Assembly: GCF_903166545.1 (NCBI RefSeq)
Contig: NZ_CAESCH010000001.1
Coordinates: 2,174,001 to 2,238,000, forward strand
From: Metabacillus schmidteae
GTDB taxonomy: Bacteria; Bacillota; Bacilli; Bacillales; Bacillaceae
Length of the DNA: 64,000 bases
Reading direction: 5' to 3'
Both the position numbers and the translations under genes were made by a program. The notes under the pieces are model-generated. The model had not been told where the DNA came from. It saw only the letters and a list, made by a program, of their open reading frames with translations, and did not search any database. Of the stretch, positions 1 to 9,098 are shown one piece after another (the stretch's first letter is position 1; each line of letters begins with the position of its first letter).

Positions 1-938
1 GTATCGGTAAATCCTAAAAAGAATACGAGAAGGCTAGTTAAGAAAATCGGAAAAATCATTAATTGATGTGGCTTGAATTTTGAAGCAATTAATGTTCCTA
101 ACCCACTGCCGATTAATAAACCAAATCCTAAGGAAATAGCAAATAAAGAAGCATACCATTCATAGTTTGCTGGTGACAAATCATATTTCATAGTAAACAT
201 TGGCAATATGGCAAATGCCCCATTGAAAAATCCGAAGATGAAAAATCCGAAAATTAGAACGGATAGTAATCGATTCTTAACAATGTAAAGGATACCATCC
301 TTGAAGTCACCAAGAGATGTTTTTATACTAACATCTTTCCATTCGACTTTCCCATTTGGAAGTCTTGCAGAAGTAGGGATTTGGCATGATCGTATTAACA
401 GAGCAGATAAAATAAAGCTAATAAAATCCACTATAACCGCACCATGTATCCCAACTGTTTTATAAATGGCAGCACCTATACCGACACCAAATACCATAAA
501 AATACTAAAAAGCATTTGATTTAAACCAGCTGCTTGGGCATACTGTTCTTTATTTAAGATTCCTTGCACAAGACTATTTTCTGCAGGGAAAAAGAACTTT
601 GTCACAGCACTTCTTAAAAATAAAACGAGAAATATAAGTGGAACTGAATTAGTGAATAGAGCACCAAAAAGAAGGACTGTTAAGGCTGCTCGAATCCAAT
701 CGCAATTTTCGGCCACTTTTTTTCGATCAAAGCGATCTGCAACAACTCCAACGATAAAGAACACAAGTATGGTCGGCAGTGAATACATTAACTCAGCTAT
801 TGTTGCGTAGGAAGGCTGATGACTAAAATGATCTAATAAATAAAAGGCAAATGCCATGTTACCGATTGTAGTTCCCATTTGCGAGAATAGGGCTGCAAAA
901 AACAATTTCACGAAATTTCGGTTACGAAAGATTTCCAT
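1..938 (-). CDS. MFS transporter, YkuC-like (partial, C-terminus outside window)
   Basis: This open frame runs off the left edge, so only the N-terminal 312 residues are visible. It reads as a 12-TM major facilitator protein: a start MEIFRNRNFVKLFFAALFSQ, the loop-2/3 signature GVVADRFDRKK near residue 65, and a long run of hydrophobic helices. The ATG at 938 has AGGAGCG 5 nt upstream. The family exports small molecules from the cytoplasm across the membrane; the substrate cannot be told. Position next to ykuD suggests the counterpart of B. subtilis ykuC. It lies downstream of ykuD on the same strand with a 91-bp gap. Confidence 0.8.
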   Translation of the reverse strand, partial: MEIFRNRNFVKLFFAALFSQMGTTIGNMAFAFYLLDHFSHQPSYATIAELMYSLPTILVFFIVGVVADRFDRKKVAENCDWIRAALTVLLFGALFTNSVPLIFLVLFLRSAVTKFFFPAENSLVQGILNKEQYAQAAGLNQMLFSIFMVFGVGIGAAIYKTVGIHGAVIVDFISFILSALLIRSCQIPTSARLPNGKVEWKDVSIKTSLGDFKDGILYIVKNRLLSVLIFGFFIFGFFNGAFAILPMFTMKYDLSPANYEWYASLFAISLGFGLLIGSGLGTLIASKFKPHQLMIFPIFLTSLLVFFLGFTD

Positions 939-1029
939 TTGTTCGCTCCTTATATGACATTGTTACATTTGTCATTATAAGGTAATATTACTCGTTAAGA
1001 TACATTATTAATAAAATCTTAATAAAAAC

Positions 1030-1524
1030 TTAAGGTCTAATTGATACTTTAGTTCCATTTGGAACAATCGCTGCTAACTCTAAAACATCTTCGTTGTACA
1101 TCCTTATGCATCCTAGTGATACCGCCTTTCCGATAGATGAAGGATCATTTGTCCCATGTATACCGTAGTGAATTTTGGATAATGAAAGCCACATGACTCC
1201 AAAGGGCCCTCCTGGGTTTGGCTCTCGATTGACAATCACAAATTCTCCTGTAGGGGTGGCAGTAACTATCTTTCCAACTGCGATAGGGTACTCTTCGATT
1301 ACCTGACCGTTTCTTTTTAGAGTCAACCTTTTCATATTAATAGAAATATCAATTGTATAGGGAATACTGCTTGGATCAGGTATGCCGGGAATCGTAAGCT
1401 TCTGACCTATATAAAGTAGGTTTGGATTGGTGATTCTATTAATAGAAATGAGCTGCTGTATAGATGTACGATAATTAGCAGCAATTAACGCCAGCGACTC
1501 TCCCCTTTGAACTGTATGAATCAT
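1030..1524 (-). CDS. ykuD: LysM + L,D-transpeptidase YkuD
   Basis: A 164-residue protein with an N-terminal LysM peptidoglycan-binding domain (about residues 2-46) and a YkuD catalytic domain (about 56-163). The active-site signature is visible: IHGTNDP, then SLGCIRM with the catalytic Cys (residue 139) and His (123). The family makes 3-3 peptide crosslinks in peptidoglycan; B. subtilis YkuD is a spore-associated enzyme. There is no N-terminal signal peptide, as in the B. subtilis protein. The ATG at 1524 is preferred because GGAG lies 8 nt upstream; a GTG three codons earlier overlaps the ribosome site. Confidence 0.93.
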   Translation of the reverse strand: MIHTVQRGESLALIAANYRTSIQQLISINRITNPNLLYIGQKLTIPGIPDPSSIPYTIDISINMKRLTLKRNGQVIEEYPIAVGKIVTATPTGEFVIVNREPNPGGPFGVMWLSLSKIHYGIHGTNDPSSIGKAVSLGCIRMYNEDVLELAAIVPNGTKVSIRP

Positions 1525-1586
1525 CAACAACACTCCATTTTGATAATAATTTAGCCATGAAATCTTAATATACCTTATGATGGATA

Positions 1587-1595
1587 TGTTATAAT
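1587..1595 (+). promoter_or_regulatory. Extended -10 promoter for ppx
   Basis: TGTTATAAT matches the extended -10 TGnTATAAT of a sigma-A promoter. No good -35 is visible. It would give a leader of about 115 nt before ppx. The divergent ykuD gene starts 60 bp to the left. Confidence 0.45.
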
Positions 1596-1716
1596 GTACA
1601 TTAATTTATGAATAATTAAATTTTTATTCCGGTAGAGACGTTTCTGCTTCTTTGCTAAAGGATGCAGACAGGAATTTACAGCTGAATTTGAAAATATATT
1701 ATAAGGGGGTTGAAAA

Positions 1717-3249
1717 TTGGATAAAGAAAAATATGCAATTATTGATATCGGCTCAAACACAATGCGTTTAGTTATTTATTTAAAGGAAAAAAGCGGCAGG
1801 TTAAAAGAAATAGAAAATGTAAAGGTTGTAGCACGTTTGCGAAATTTTCTTTCAGATGAAGGGGATTTAATGAAGGAAGGTATTCGTGTACTTGTTGAAA
1901 CTCTACATAGTTTTAGGGAAGTCACAAATCATCATAGATTAGATGAAGTAAAGTGTGTTGCAACAGCCACCATTAGGCAAGCAAAGAATAAACAAGAAAT
2001 CCTTGATTGTGTGAAAAAAAACACAGATTTCACAATTCGAATTTTATCTGAGTATGAAGAAGCTTATTTTGGTTATTTAGCAGTTGTCAATACAACTCCC
2101 TATAATAATGGAATCACCATTGACATCGGTGGAGGAAGTACAGAAGTAACATATTTTCATGAAAGAAAGCTTATTCATTTTCATAGTTTTCCATTTGGAG
2201 CTTTGTCATTAAAAAAACAATTTATAGTGGGAGATATTCCTACTGAAATGGAAATGATAACGCTTCGTGAATTTATCTATGAGCAATTTAGCCAGTTAGA
2301 TTGGATTAATGGTAAAGAACTTCCGATTATTGGAATTGGCGGAAGTGCACGTAACATGGTCCAAATACATCAGGAATATGCTTCATATCCAATTGCTGGT
2401 GTTCATCAATATTTAATGAGCAGAGAAGACGTTTTTGAAATGAATCAATATCTTCAGTCCCTTTCATTTTCCGAATTGCAAAAAGTAGAAGGACTCTCAA
2501 AAGATCGAGCAGATATTATTATCCCTGCTGTAGAAGTTTTTCGCCAATTAGTAAGTATTGTAGGTGCTAGTCATTTTGCCTTAAGTAGAAAAGGGTTACG
2601 TGATGGAGTTTTCTTTGAGGAATTAACAAAGGAATTTGGGATTTCTGTATTTCCAAATGTTGTTGAAGAAAGCTTTTATGAGCTGGCAACAGATTATAAT
2701 ATCAATTTAAATCATGTGTTCCATGTTACAAATGGTGCTGTAATAATAACAGAATTATTAAATAAAGCGGGGATTATTTCAACTACAAAAGAGGATGAAT
2801 TATTTCTTAAACGGGGAGCGTTTGTTTATAATTTAGGATCATATATAGATTCTGAATCAAGCAGTCAACACACATTTTATTTATTAGCAAATCGAACAAT
2901 TGATGGATTGTTTCATAAAGATCGTATGATTGTTGCCCTAATTGCTTCTTATACAAGTAAATCAGGTTTTAAACGATATGTTGCACCATACAGCCAATGG
3001 TTTACAAAAGAAGAATTACATACATATAGAATGCTTGGAGCAATCTTAAAATTTGCATACAGTTTAAATGCAACTAAAAGAAATATTATTAAGTCAATTG
3101 ATTTACATGTTGATAGTGATGAATTGACTTTTACAATTATCTGTCATCATGATTGGAAGCCAGAACAATATCAAGCTGAAAAGCAAAAAAAGCATTTAGA
3201 AAAACTATTGAAAATGCCTATCACAATTATATTTTCCAAAGAAAAGTAA
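1717..3249 (+). CDS. ppx: Exopolyphosphatase (Ppx/GppA family)
   Basis: A 510-residue sugar-kinase/Hsp70-fold phosphatase. Visible motifs are the phosphate-1 loop DIGSNTMRL (from Asp10), the SEYEEAYFGY acidic motif (111-120) and the phosphate-2 loop DIGGGSTEV (from Asp136). The C-terminal 200 residues look like the HD-type helical domain of long Ppx proteins. The family removes terminal phosphates from inorganic polyphosphate or the gamma-phosphate of pppGpp. The start is TTG at 1717 behind AGGGGGTTG. It precedes ppk on the same strand with 133 bp between them, so synthesis and breakdown of polyphosphate are paired. As far as I recall, B. subtilis 168 lacks this pair at this site. Confidence 0.9.
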   Translation: MDKEKYAIIDIGSNTMRLVIYLKEKSGRLKEIENVKVVARLRNFLSDEGDLMKEGIRVLVETLHSFREVTNHHRLDEVKCVATATIRQAKNKQEILDCVKKNTDFTIRILSEYEEAYFGYLAVVNTTPYNNGITIDIGGGSTEVTYFHERKLIHFHSFPFGALSLKKQFIVGDIPTEMEMITLREFIYEQFSQLDWINGKELPIIGIGGSARNMVQIHQEYASYPIAGVHQYLMSREDVFEMNQYLQSLSFSELQKVEGLSKDRADIIIPAVEVFRQLVSIVGASHFALSRKGLRDGVFFEELTKEFGISVFPNVVEESFYELATDYNINLNHVFHVTNGAVIITELLNKAGIISTTKEDELFLKRGAFVYNLGSYIDSESSSQHTFYLLANRTIDGLFHKDRMIVALIASYTSKSGFKRYVAPYSQWFTKEELHTYRMLGAILKFAYSLNATKRNIIKSIDLHVDSDELTFTIICHHDWKPEQYQAEKQKKHLEKLLKMPITIIFSKEK

Positions 3250-3282
3250 GACTAGGGAGAGGGTGTAGGAAAAAACCGTATC

Positions 3283-3346
3283 TTTACAAAAGTTTAATAA
3301 ATATTTACAAAAATTTTACAATTGAATTAATCCCTTATGCTATGAT
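3283..3346 (+). promoter_or_regulatory. Candidate PhoP box array and -10 of the ppk promoter
   Basis: TTTACA occurs at 3283, 3304 and 3315, with looser copies TTTAAT at 3293 and ATTAAT at 3326, giving an 11-bp rhythm. This is the layout of Bacillus PhoP boxes (TTAACA-like hexamers separated by about 5 bp) placed upstream of a -10, here TATGAT at 3341. There is no sigma-A -35, as expected for a PhoP-activated promoter. The binding itself is inferred. Confidence 0.55.
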
Positions 3347-3382
3347 GGAACAATAGAAATTGTCGAAAAAGGGTGAACGAAC

Positions 3383-5494
3383 ATGAATACTATCAATCAA
3401 AAAGCCTTGGACCTTCAAAGTCCGCATTTTTATAACAATAGAGAGATAAGTTGGCTGGCATTTAATGAACGTGTTTTAGAGGAGGCGTTAGATGAACGGA
3501 ACCCTTTATTAGAGAGGTTAAAGTTCCTGGCGATCTTCAGCTCTAATTTAGATGAATTTTTTATGGTTCGTGTAGCAGGATTAAAAGATCAAGTAAAAGC
3601 TGGATTCAATAAACCTGAAAATAAAGCAGGGATGACACCGAAACAACAATTAAATCAAATTGGTCAAAATGGTCATCGCCTTGTTGGGATGCAATATGAT
3701 TCATACAATGATTTATTAATCCCTCAATTAAAAGAAGAAAACATTGAAATATTAAAGATGTCAGGAGTAACATCTGAGCAATACAGAATTCTTGAGGAAT
3801 ACTTTGATGAGCAAATTTTCCCAGTGTTAACACCTATGGCAGTGGATGCTTACCGCCCTTTTCCGATGCTGCTTAATAAAAGCTTAAACCTGGCAATTGT
3901 CATTGAAGATAAAGATGAATTTGAAGAAAATCGGTTTAAAACAGCCATTGTTCAGGTTCCAGCAGTTTTAAAGCGTTTTGTAAAATTACATACTACCACT
4001 GATCAAAATCAATATATTTTATTGGAAGATATTATTAGTACATTTATTCAAAAGCTGTTTAAAGGATATAAAGTAGTATCAGTTTCAGTTTTCCGGATTA
4101 CGAGAAATGCTGATATGACCATTCATGAAGAAGGCGCACGAGACTTACTGAAAGAAATAGAAAAAGAGCTCAAGAAACGAAAATGGGGAGCAGCGGTACG
4201 GCTTGAAATTCAGAAAGATGGATTTGATCAAAACATACTTCGTTATTTAACGGAAGAGCTAGAAATACATGGAAAAGATGTTTATGAAATTGATGGACCT
4301 CTTGACCTGACCTTTTTATTTGGCTTTGCAAAGGAAATGTCTAAACTTCGGGAAGATTTGGTATTTGAAGCTTTAATTCCACAGCCGCCGGAGGATATAT
4401 CATCAGATGAGGATATTTTTGAAAAGGTGTCAGAGCAAGATGTGTTTCTTCATCATCCATATGAGTCATTTGAACCAGTTGTGGAATTTATTTCGGATGC
4501 TGCGGATGATCCGGATGTATTAGCTATTAAACAAACATTGTATCGAGTAAGTGGAGATTCTCCTATTATTGATGCACTAAAACGTGCAGCCGAAAACGGT
4601 AAGCAAGTAACCGTTTTAGTTGAGCTTAAAGCACGTTTTGATGAGGAAAATAATGTTCAATGGGCTAAGGCATTAGAAAAAGCAGGCTGTCATGTTATTT
4701 ACGGTATGACGTATTTAAAAACTCATAGTAAGATTACTCTTGTTGTAAGAAGTAAAAATAATCGTATTGAACGATTTGTGCATTTAGGAACAGGTAATTA
4801 CAATGATCAAACAGCCAAAATATATACAGATATGGGACTTATTACTTCCAAACGTAAATTTGGAATCGATGCAACAAACTTTTTTAACTATTTAAGTGGT
4901 TACACAGAAAAGCCTGCTTTTCATCACCTCTCAGTAGCCCCATTTGATATTAGAAAAGATTTTATACAATTAATTGATCAAGAGATCCAATTTCAAAAAA
5001 GATTTGCCAACGGTCGTATAATTGCAAAAATGAACTCATTAACGGATAAAGTAATCATTACTAAGCTTTATGAAGCTTCTAATGCAGGTGTACAGATAGA
5101 CTTAATCGTCCGTGGAACGTGCTGTTTGCGACCTGGAATAAAGGGTGTAAGCGAAAATATAAGAGTTCGGAGCATCGTTGGGAGATTTTTAGAACATAGT
5201 AGAATCTATTTCTTTCATCATAATGGAGAAGAGAAAACTTTTCTTTCATCGGCAGATTTAATGACGAGGAATATGGAGAAACGTGTTGAAATTTTGTTCC
5301 CAATCTATGATGGACATATAAAAATACGTCTTAATCAAGTTTTAGCACTTAATTTAGCTGACAATGTTAAAGCGAGAGAACAAGACCAACATGGTGTTTA
5401 TCATTATGTTGAACGAAATGAACAAGATCCAATAGTTGATAGCCAGCTAACCTTATTTAATAGGGCTTATCAAGTCTTAGAGGATGAAGAGTAA
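3383..5494 (+). CDS. ppk: Polyphosphate kinase 1
   Basis: A full-length 703-residue PPK1, which polymerises the gamma-phosphate of ATP into polyphosphate at the membrane/cytoplasm. It begins with the typical N domain (NNREISWLAFNERVLEEA), then the head domain and two phospholipase-D-like catalytic domains. The autophosphorylated His is His448 in YLKTHSKITLV, and the second conserved His is His605 in LEHSRIYFF. The start ATG at 3383 follows AAAGGGTGAACGAAC. It has its own promoter region with PhoP-like repeats and is followed by a strong terminator. Confidence 0.96.
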   Translation: MNTINQKALDLQSPHFYNNREISWLAFNERVLEEALDERNPLLERLKFLAIFSSNLDEFFMVRVAGLKDQVKAGFNKPENKAGMTPKQQLNQIGQNGHRLVGMQYDSYNDLLIPQLKEENIEILKMSGVTSEQYRILEEYFDEQIFPVLTPMAVDAYRPFPMLLNKSLNLAIVIEDKDEFEENRFKTAIVQVPAVLKRFVKLHTTTDQNQYILLEDIISTFIQKLFKGYKVVSVSVFRITRNADMTIHEEGARDLLKEIEKELKKRKWGAAVRLEIQKDGFDQNILRYLTEELEIHGKDVYEIDGPLDLTFLFGFAKEMSKLREDLVFEALIPQPPEDISSDEDIFEKVSEQDVFLHHPYESFEPVVEFISDAADDPDVLAIKQTLYRVSGDSPIIDALKRAAENGKQVTVLVELKARFDEENNVQWAKALEKAGCHVIYGMTYLKTHSKITLVVRSKNNRIERFVHLGTGNYNDQTAKIYTDMGLITSKRKFGIDATNFFNYLSGYTEKPAFHHLSVAPFDIRKDFIQLIDQEIQFQKRFANGRIIAKMNSLTDKVIITKLYEASNAGVQIDLIVRGTCCLRPGIKGVSENIRVRSIVGRFLEHSRIYFFHHNGEEKTFLSSADLMTRNMEKRVEILFPIYDGHIKIRLNQVLALNLADNVKAREQDQHGVYHYVERNEQDPIVDSQLTLFNRAYQVLEDEE

Positions 5495-5512
5495 AAGAAG
5501 CATACTAAAAAC

Positions 5513-5554
5513 AGTAATACCTTATAATTCCAGTAAGGTATTACTATTTTTTTA
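5513..5554 (+). terminator. Terminator of ppk
   Basis: Perfect 12-bp stem AGTAATACCTTA / TAAGGTATTACT followed by A and a run of T. Confidence 0.9.
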
Positions 5555-5563
5555 CTTATATGG

Positions 5564-5593
5564 AAAACCAAGCCTTTCGATAGTAAGACTTGG
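5564..5593 (-). terminator. Terminator of ykuE
   Basis: On the minus strand CCAAG-T-CTT pairs with AAG-G-CTTGG, followed by TTTT, 23 bp after the ykuE stop codon. Confidence 0.65.
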
Positions 5594-5615
5594 CATCATA
5601 CTTTGGTTATTAGTG

Positions 5616-6488
5616 TTATGTTTGTGACAAAAGCGTTATTTGAGTGAGTTCCGGAACAGATAAAAAGCGAAAAGGAAGCCTTGTTGTTCCTAAGCCTCGA
5701 TTAACATATAGTTTCATGTTGCCAACATCATACATTCCTTCGAAATATTCCGTGGCGTAAGGGGGAGTGATAAGAGGACCATAGAATGGTAATTGTACTT
5801 GACCACCATGACTATGTCCTGATAATTGCAAATGGACAGGATAATTTTTTGACTTAAGTGCGGCATCCGGTTCATGTGCTAATAAAATATTAAACGTATT
5901 TTCATTTAAGTTTCCTAAAGTTCCCTCATAACTTGGTTTCCCTAACATTAAATCATCAATTCCAGAAATGGAAATTTTATTGCCATCTAACATCGAAATA
6001 TTTTTCACTTCGTTTTGAAGTACTGTAAAGCCTGCCATTGTAATAACGTTTCGGTAAATATCAGTTCCATATCCGCCATGATCATGATTACCATAAACAG
6101 CAAACTTTCCAAAAGGAGCTTCTAATTTTTCAAGTATGGGCACAATTTCTTTTATTTGTGTATATTGATTGGGCTCATCCATTAGATCCCCGGTAAAAAA
6201 CAATATATCAGGATTAAGAGAATTAATTTTCCCTACAATTGTTTTTAGTCGATCGATTGTAAAATATTCACTTAGATGAGTATCACTAAATTGAACAATT
6301 TTAAACCCATCAAACGATTTAGGTATCTTTGGATGAGTAATTTTTAGTTTATTTATCTCTAAAAAACTAGGCTCAAAATACCGGGCATATGTATACCCGC
6401 TGGCTCCAGTTAAGATCCCTCCAATAGTTATGGAAAAAAGTCCTTTAAGAAAAGATCTCCTAGAATAAAGTTTTGTCATGAATACCAA
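5616..6488 (-). CDS. ykuE: Tat-exported metallophosphoesterase YkuE
   Basis: A 290-residue calcineurin-like phosphoesterase. The N-terminus has the twin-arginine motif SRRSFLKG followed by a hydrophobic stretch, so it is exported folded by the Tat system; B. subtilis YkuE is a known Tat substrate bound to the cell wall. Metal-binding motifs in order: FSDTHL, FTGDLMDE, GNHDHGG, LAHEPD and LSGHSHGGQ. The frame stays open upstream to 6539. TTG at 6488 is chosen because GGAG lies 5 nt before it; ATG at 6479, just before the Tat motif, is an equally possible start. It is convergent with ppk. Confidence 0.88.
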   Translation of the reverse strand: MVFMTKLYSRRSFLKGLFSITIGGILTGASGYTYARYFEPSFLEINKLKITHPKIPKSFDGFKIVQFSDTHLSEYFTIDRLKTIVGKINSLNPDILFFTGDLMDEPNQYTQIKEIVPILEKLEAPFGKFAVYGNHDHGGYGTDIYRNVITMAGFTVLQNEVKNISMLDGNKISISGIDDLMLGKPSYEGTLGNLNENTFNILLAHEPDAALKSKNYPVHLQLSGHSHGGQVQLPFYGPLITPPYATEYFEGMYDVGNMKLYVNRGLGTTRLPFRFLSVPELTQITLLSQT

Positions 6489-6620
6489 CCATTCTCCAAC
6501 ATTTTTCATAAGATAATATATTTTACTAAAGTATAGCACGGTTTTAGGACTAAGTTCTATTCAAAAGGAAAGATGAGTCATCAGTTCCATTAGATTATAG
6601 GGATAACTTATGATAAAATA

Positions 6621-6638
6621 TGAATGAATAATCATTCA
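6621..6638. promoter_or_regulatory. FadR (YsiA) operator
   Basis: TGAATGAATAATCATTCA matches the published B. subtilis FadR consensus TGAATGAMTANTCATTCA at every defined position. It lies 25 bp before the fadH start and just after a TAAAAT -10-like hexamer (6614-6619), so a bound repressor would block transcription until long-chain acyl-CoA releases it. Confidence 0.88.
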
Positions 6639-6662
6639 TAATATAGGGTAGGGGGAAGTTAA

Positions 6663-7427
6663 ATGAATAACAAAGTGGTTATCGTCACTGGTGGTTCAAG
6701 CGGTATGGGTAAAGCGATGGCCGAGCGATTTGCTCAAGATGGGGCTAAAGTAGTTATCGTCGGGAGAAATCAGGATCGACTTGATGATACTCGAAAAGAT
6801 ATAGAAGCAAAAGGTGGAAATATATTAACGTTTCAGTTAGATGTAAGAGATTCCGAAAAAGTAGTAGAACTGATTAAATTTGTTGATTTAACTTATGGAA
6901 GGATAGATGGTTTCATTAATAATGCTGCAGGAAATTTTATTTGTCCGGCAGAAAAGTTATCTATAAATGGGTGGAAATCTGTCATTGATATCGTTCTTAA
7001 TGGGACTTTTTATTGTTCATCAGCGGTAGGAAAGTATTGGATTGAGAATCAAAGGAGCGGTTCAATTATTAACATGGTTGCCACATATGCATGGGGAGCG
7101 GGGGCAGGTGTCATTCATTCTGCGGCAGCAAAAGCCGGAGTGTTATCAATGACCAGAACTTTAGCTGTGGAGTGGGGAAAGAAATATGGAATCCGGGTAA
7201 ATGCGATTGCACCTGGTCCAATTGAGAGGACTGGTGGTGCTGAGCGATTATGGGAATCAGAGGAAGCTGCGAAGAGAACGATTGATAGTGTTCCACTAGG
7301 CCGTTTAGGTACTCCTGAGGAAATTGCTGCTTTAGCATCGTTCCTTCTATCTAATGATGCAACTTATATAAACGGAGAATGCATCACGATGGATGGGGCT
7401 CAATGGTTAAATAAACATCCTTTCTAA
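6663..7427 (+). CDS. fadH: 2,4-dienoyl-CoA reductase (SDR family)
   Basis: A 254-residue short-chain dehydrogenase that removes double bonds of unsaturated fatty acyl-CoA during beta-oxidation, using NADPH. Seen: the dinucleotide loop TGGSSGMGKAMA at residues 9-20, the NNAAG motif, and HSAAAKAG in place of the classical YxxxK, which is normal for the dienoyl-CoA reductase branch. The start ATG follows AGGGGGAAGTTAA. The FadR operator just upstream supports the fatty-acid role. The B. subtilis partner fadG (ykuG) is not present downstream. Confidence 0.93.
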   Translation: MNNKVVIVTGGSSGMGKAMAERFAQDGAKVVIVGRNQDRLDDTRKDIEAKGGNILTFQLDVRDSEKVVELIKFVDLTYGRIDGFINNAAGNFICPAEKLSINGWKSVIDIVLNGTFYCSSAVGKYWIENQRSGSIINMVATYAWGAGAGVIHSAAAKAGVLSMTRTLAVEWGKKYGIRVNAIAPGPIERTGGAERLWESEEAAKRTIDSVPLGRLGTPEEIAALASFLLSNDATYINGECITMDGAQWLNKHPF

Positions 7428-7450
7428 AAAGTTGTTCACACCTCCTACCA

Positions 7451-7478
7451 TTTTTAACCAATATTGATTGGTTAAAAA
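7451..7478. repeat. Perfect 12-bp inverted repeat between fadH and ykuI
   Basis: Arms TTTTTAACCAAT and ATTGGTTAAAAA flank a 4-nt loop. It could act as a weak AT-rich terminator for fadH or as an operator for ykuI, whose TATAAT-like -10 is at 7502-7507. The sequence alone does not decide between these. Confidence 0.6.
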
Positions 7479-7544
7479 TCTCTAAATTTCCCTATATATG
7501 CTATAATAAACTTGATACAGATAGAGATAGGTGAGGGGATTGCA

Positions 7545-8762
7545 ATGGATCCATTAGATGTCTTAACAAATTTAGATGAAGTTATTCCTTATTATCAAGC
7601 TATTTACAGTGCTGATGAGCAACAAATCATCGGATATGAAGTTTTAGGCAGAATTAAACTAAATGACGAAGCTGAAAGTCTAGGTGAATTTTTTCAGGAT
7701 GAAAATATTCCGGACGAGTATCGAATTGAAGTTGATGACTCAATTTTAAGCCTTGCAATAGATGAATTTTTGGAATTAAAAGATTCACATCTTAACCTTT
7801 TTATAAATCGTGATGCTAACCTTTTAATGCTTGATCATGGAGAAAGCTTTCTAGAAATTCTTTTAGAGAAACAACAAAAAGGGTTAAAACTTAATCAAAT
7901 CGTTTTAGAAATTACTGAACATAATTTTCGGGGAGATATTGAACAACTTTATCATCTCTTACTATATTACAGAACCTATGGTATTAAAGTAGCTATTGAT
8001 AACATTGGTAAGGCCAGTAGTAACCTGGATCGTATTGGTCTTCTATCACCTGATATTTTGAAAATTGATCTACAACCTTTAAGGTTAAGTTCTCCTTCAC
8101 AATCATATTATGATGTACTTTATTCGATCTCACTTTTGGCTAGGAAAATCGGTGCTGCATTGCTTTATGAGGACATCGAGGTTAACTTTCAGCTTCAGTA
8201 TGCGTGGAAGAATGGTGGACGTTATTACCAAGGGTTTTATTTGAGTAAACCTCAACGGGAGTTCACTAAAATTGATGAATGCAAAGCTATGCTAAAGAAT
8301 GAATTTCAAACCTATATTAATTCTGAGAAAAAGAAGCTTGAAAACCTTTATCTATTTACAGAAAATTTTAACCAACGAGTCCAGCAAATCCTTCAAAAGG
8401 TTGGAAAGCAATTTGAAAATTATGAAGATTTACTTCAGCAGCTATCAAAGGAGCTGAACGACTGTAGCTTTAGAATTTATATTTGTGATGAAGATGGTTT
8501 TCAACAATCTGTTAATATTTTCAAACAGGAAAAATGGGAAATTCAGCCACAATATTTTCTGCATAACTGGAGTTGGCGACCTTATTTTCTCGCAAATATT
8601 ATGAGAATGAGATTTGATCAAAAAGGGTTTTTAAGTGATGTTTATAGTGATATTGAAACAGGAGAATTAATTCGAACATTTTCGTTTCCATTAAGTCAGA
8701 ATCATTATCTTTTTATTGATTTAGCCTATGCTTATCTATATGAAGAAGAAGGTCTTTTATAA
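7545..8762 (+). CDS. ykuI: EAL-domain c-di-GMP-binding protein YkuI
   Basis: A 405-residue protein with an N-terminal EAL domain (about residues 15-245) and a C-terminal PAS-like domain joined by a helical linker. The signature reads GYEVLGR, so EVL replaces EAL, but other EAL features (ITEHNF, DNIGKASSNLDRI, LKIDL) are kept. B. subtilis YkuI has the same form; it binds c-di-GMP but has shown little or no phosphodiesterase activity. It is probably a cytoplasmic c-di-GMP sensor. The ATG at 7545 is chosen over an upstream TTG because GTGAGGGG lies 6 nt before it. Confidence 0.9.
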   Translation: MDPLDVLTNLDEVIPYYQAIYSADEQQIIGYEVLGRIKLNDEAESLGEFFQDENIPDEYRIEVDDSILSLAIDEFLELKDSHLNLFINRDANLLMLDHGESFLEILLEKQQKGLKLNQIVLEITEHNFRGDIEQLYHLLLYYRTYGIKVAIDNIGKASSNLDRIGLLSPDILKIDLQPLRLSSPSQSYYDVLYSISLLARKIGAALLYEDIEVNFQLQYAWKNGGRYYQGFYLSKPQREFTKIDECKAMLKNEFQTYINSEKKKLENLYLFTENFNQRVQQILQKVGKQFENYEDLLQQLSKELNDCSFRIYICDEDGFQQSVNIFKQEKWEIQPQYFLHNWSWRPYFLANIMRMRFDQKGFLSDVYSDIETGELIRTFSFPLSQNHYLFIDLAYAYLYEEEGLL

Positions 8763-8825
8763 GTTTTTCCAAAGCATATTATTTAAAAAGTGAGTCATCC
8801 TATTTATAGAAGGGGTGACAGCAAG

Positions 8826-9065
8826 ATGACCTATTTTACAATGGTGCTTGGTGTAATCGCATTACTTGTTTTAATTACAAGCTTACTATACACATTTAAA
8901 GTAGGGAAGCTTGTTAGTGAAAGAAAAGCGAAGTACGATACACAATTAAATGAAAAGGTGCAGGATCATCCGTATACACGTAATCCTGTCTTTCTTGCCT
9001 ATTTAATTGCAGCGGTTATCTCATTAGCGTATATTTTTTACTTGGCTTATACAATATCATGGTAA
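8826..9065 (+). CDS. Small two-TM membrane protein
   Basis: 79 residues with a hydrophobic helix at each end (about 3-25 and 55-77) and a charged, basic middle (KVGKLVSERKAKYDTQ). The ATG at 8826 has GAAGGGGTGA upstream; the frame is open further up but without a ribosome site. I do not recognise the family. It follows ykuI by 63 bp on the same strand and ends at a strong terminator, so the two may be cotranscribed. Confidence 0.75.
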   Translation: MTYFTMVLGVIALLVLITSLLYTFKVGKLVSERKAKYDTQLNEKVQDHPYTRNPVFLAYLIAAVISLAYIFYLAYTISW

Positions 9066-9098
9066 ACAGTGGACAATTGTTCACTGTTTTTATTTTTT
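9065..9098 (+). terminator. Terminator after the small membrane gene
   Basis: AACAGTG / CACTGTT stem with a further near-palindromic ACAATTGT core, followed by a long T-rich tail. Confidence 0.85.
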
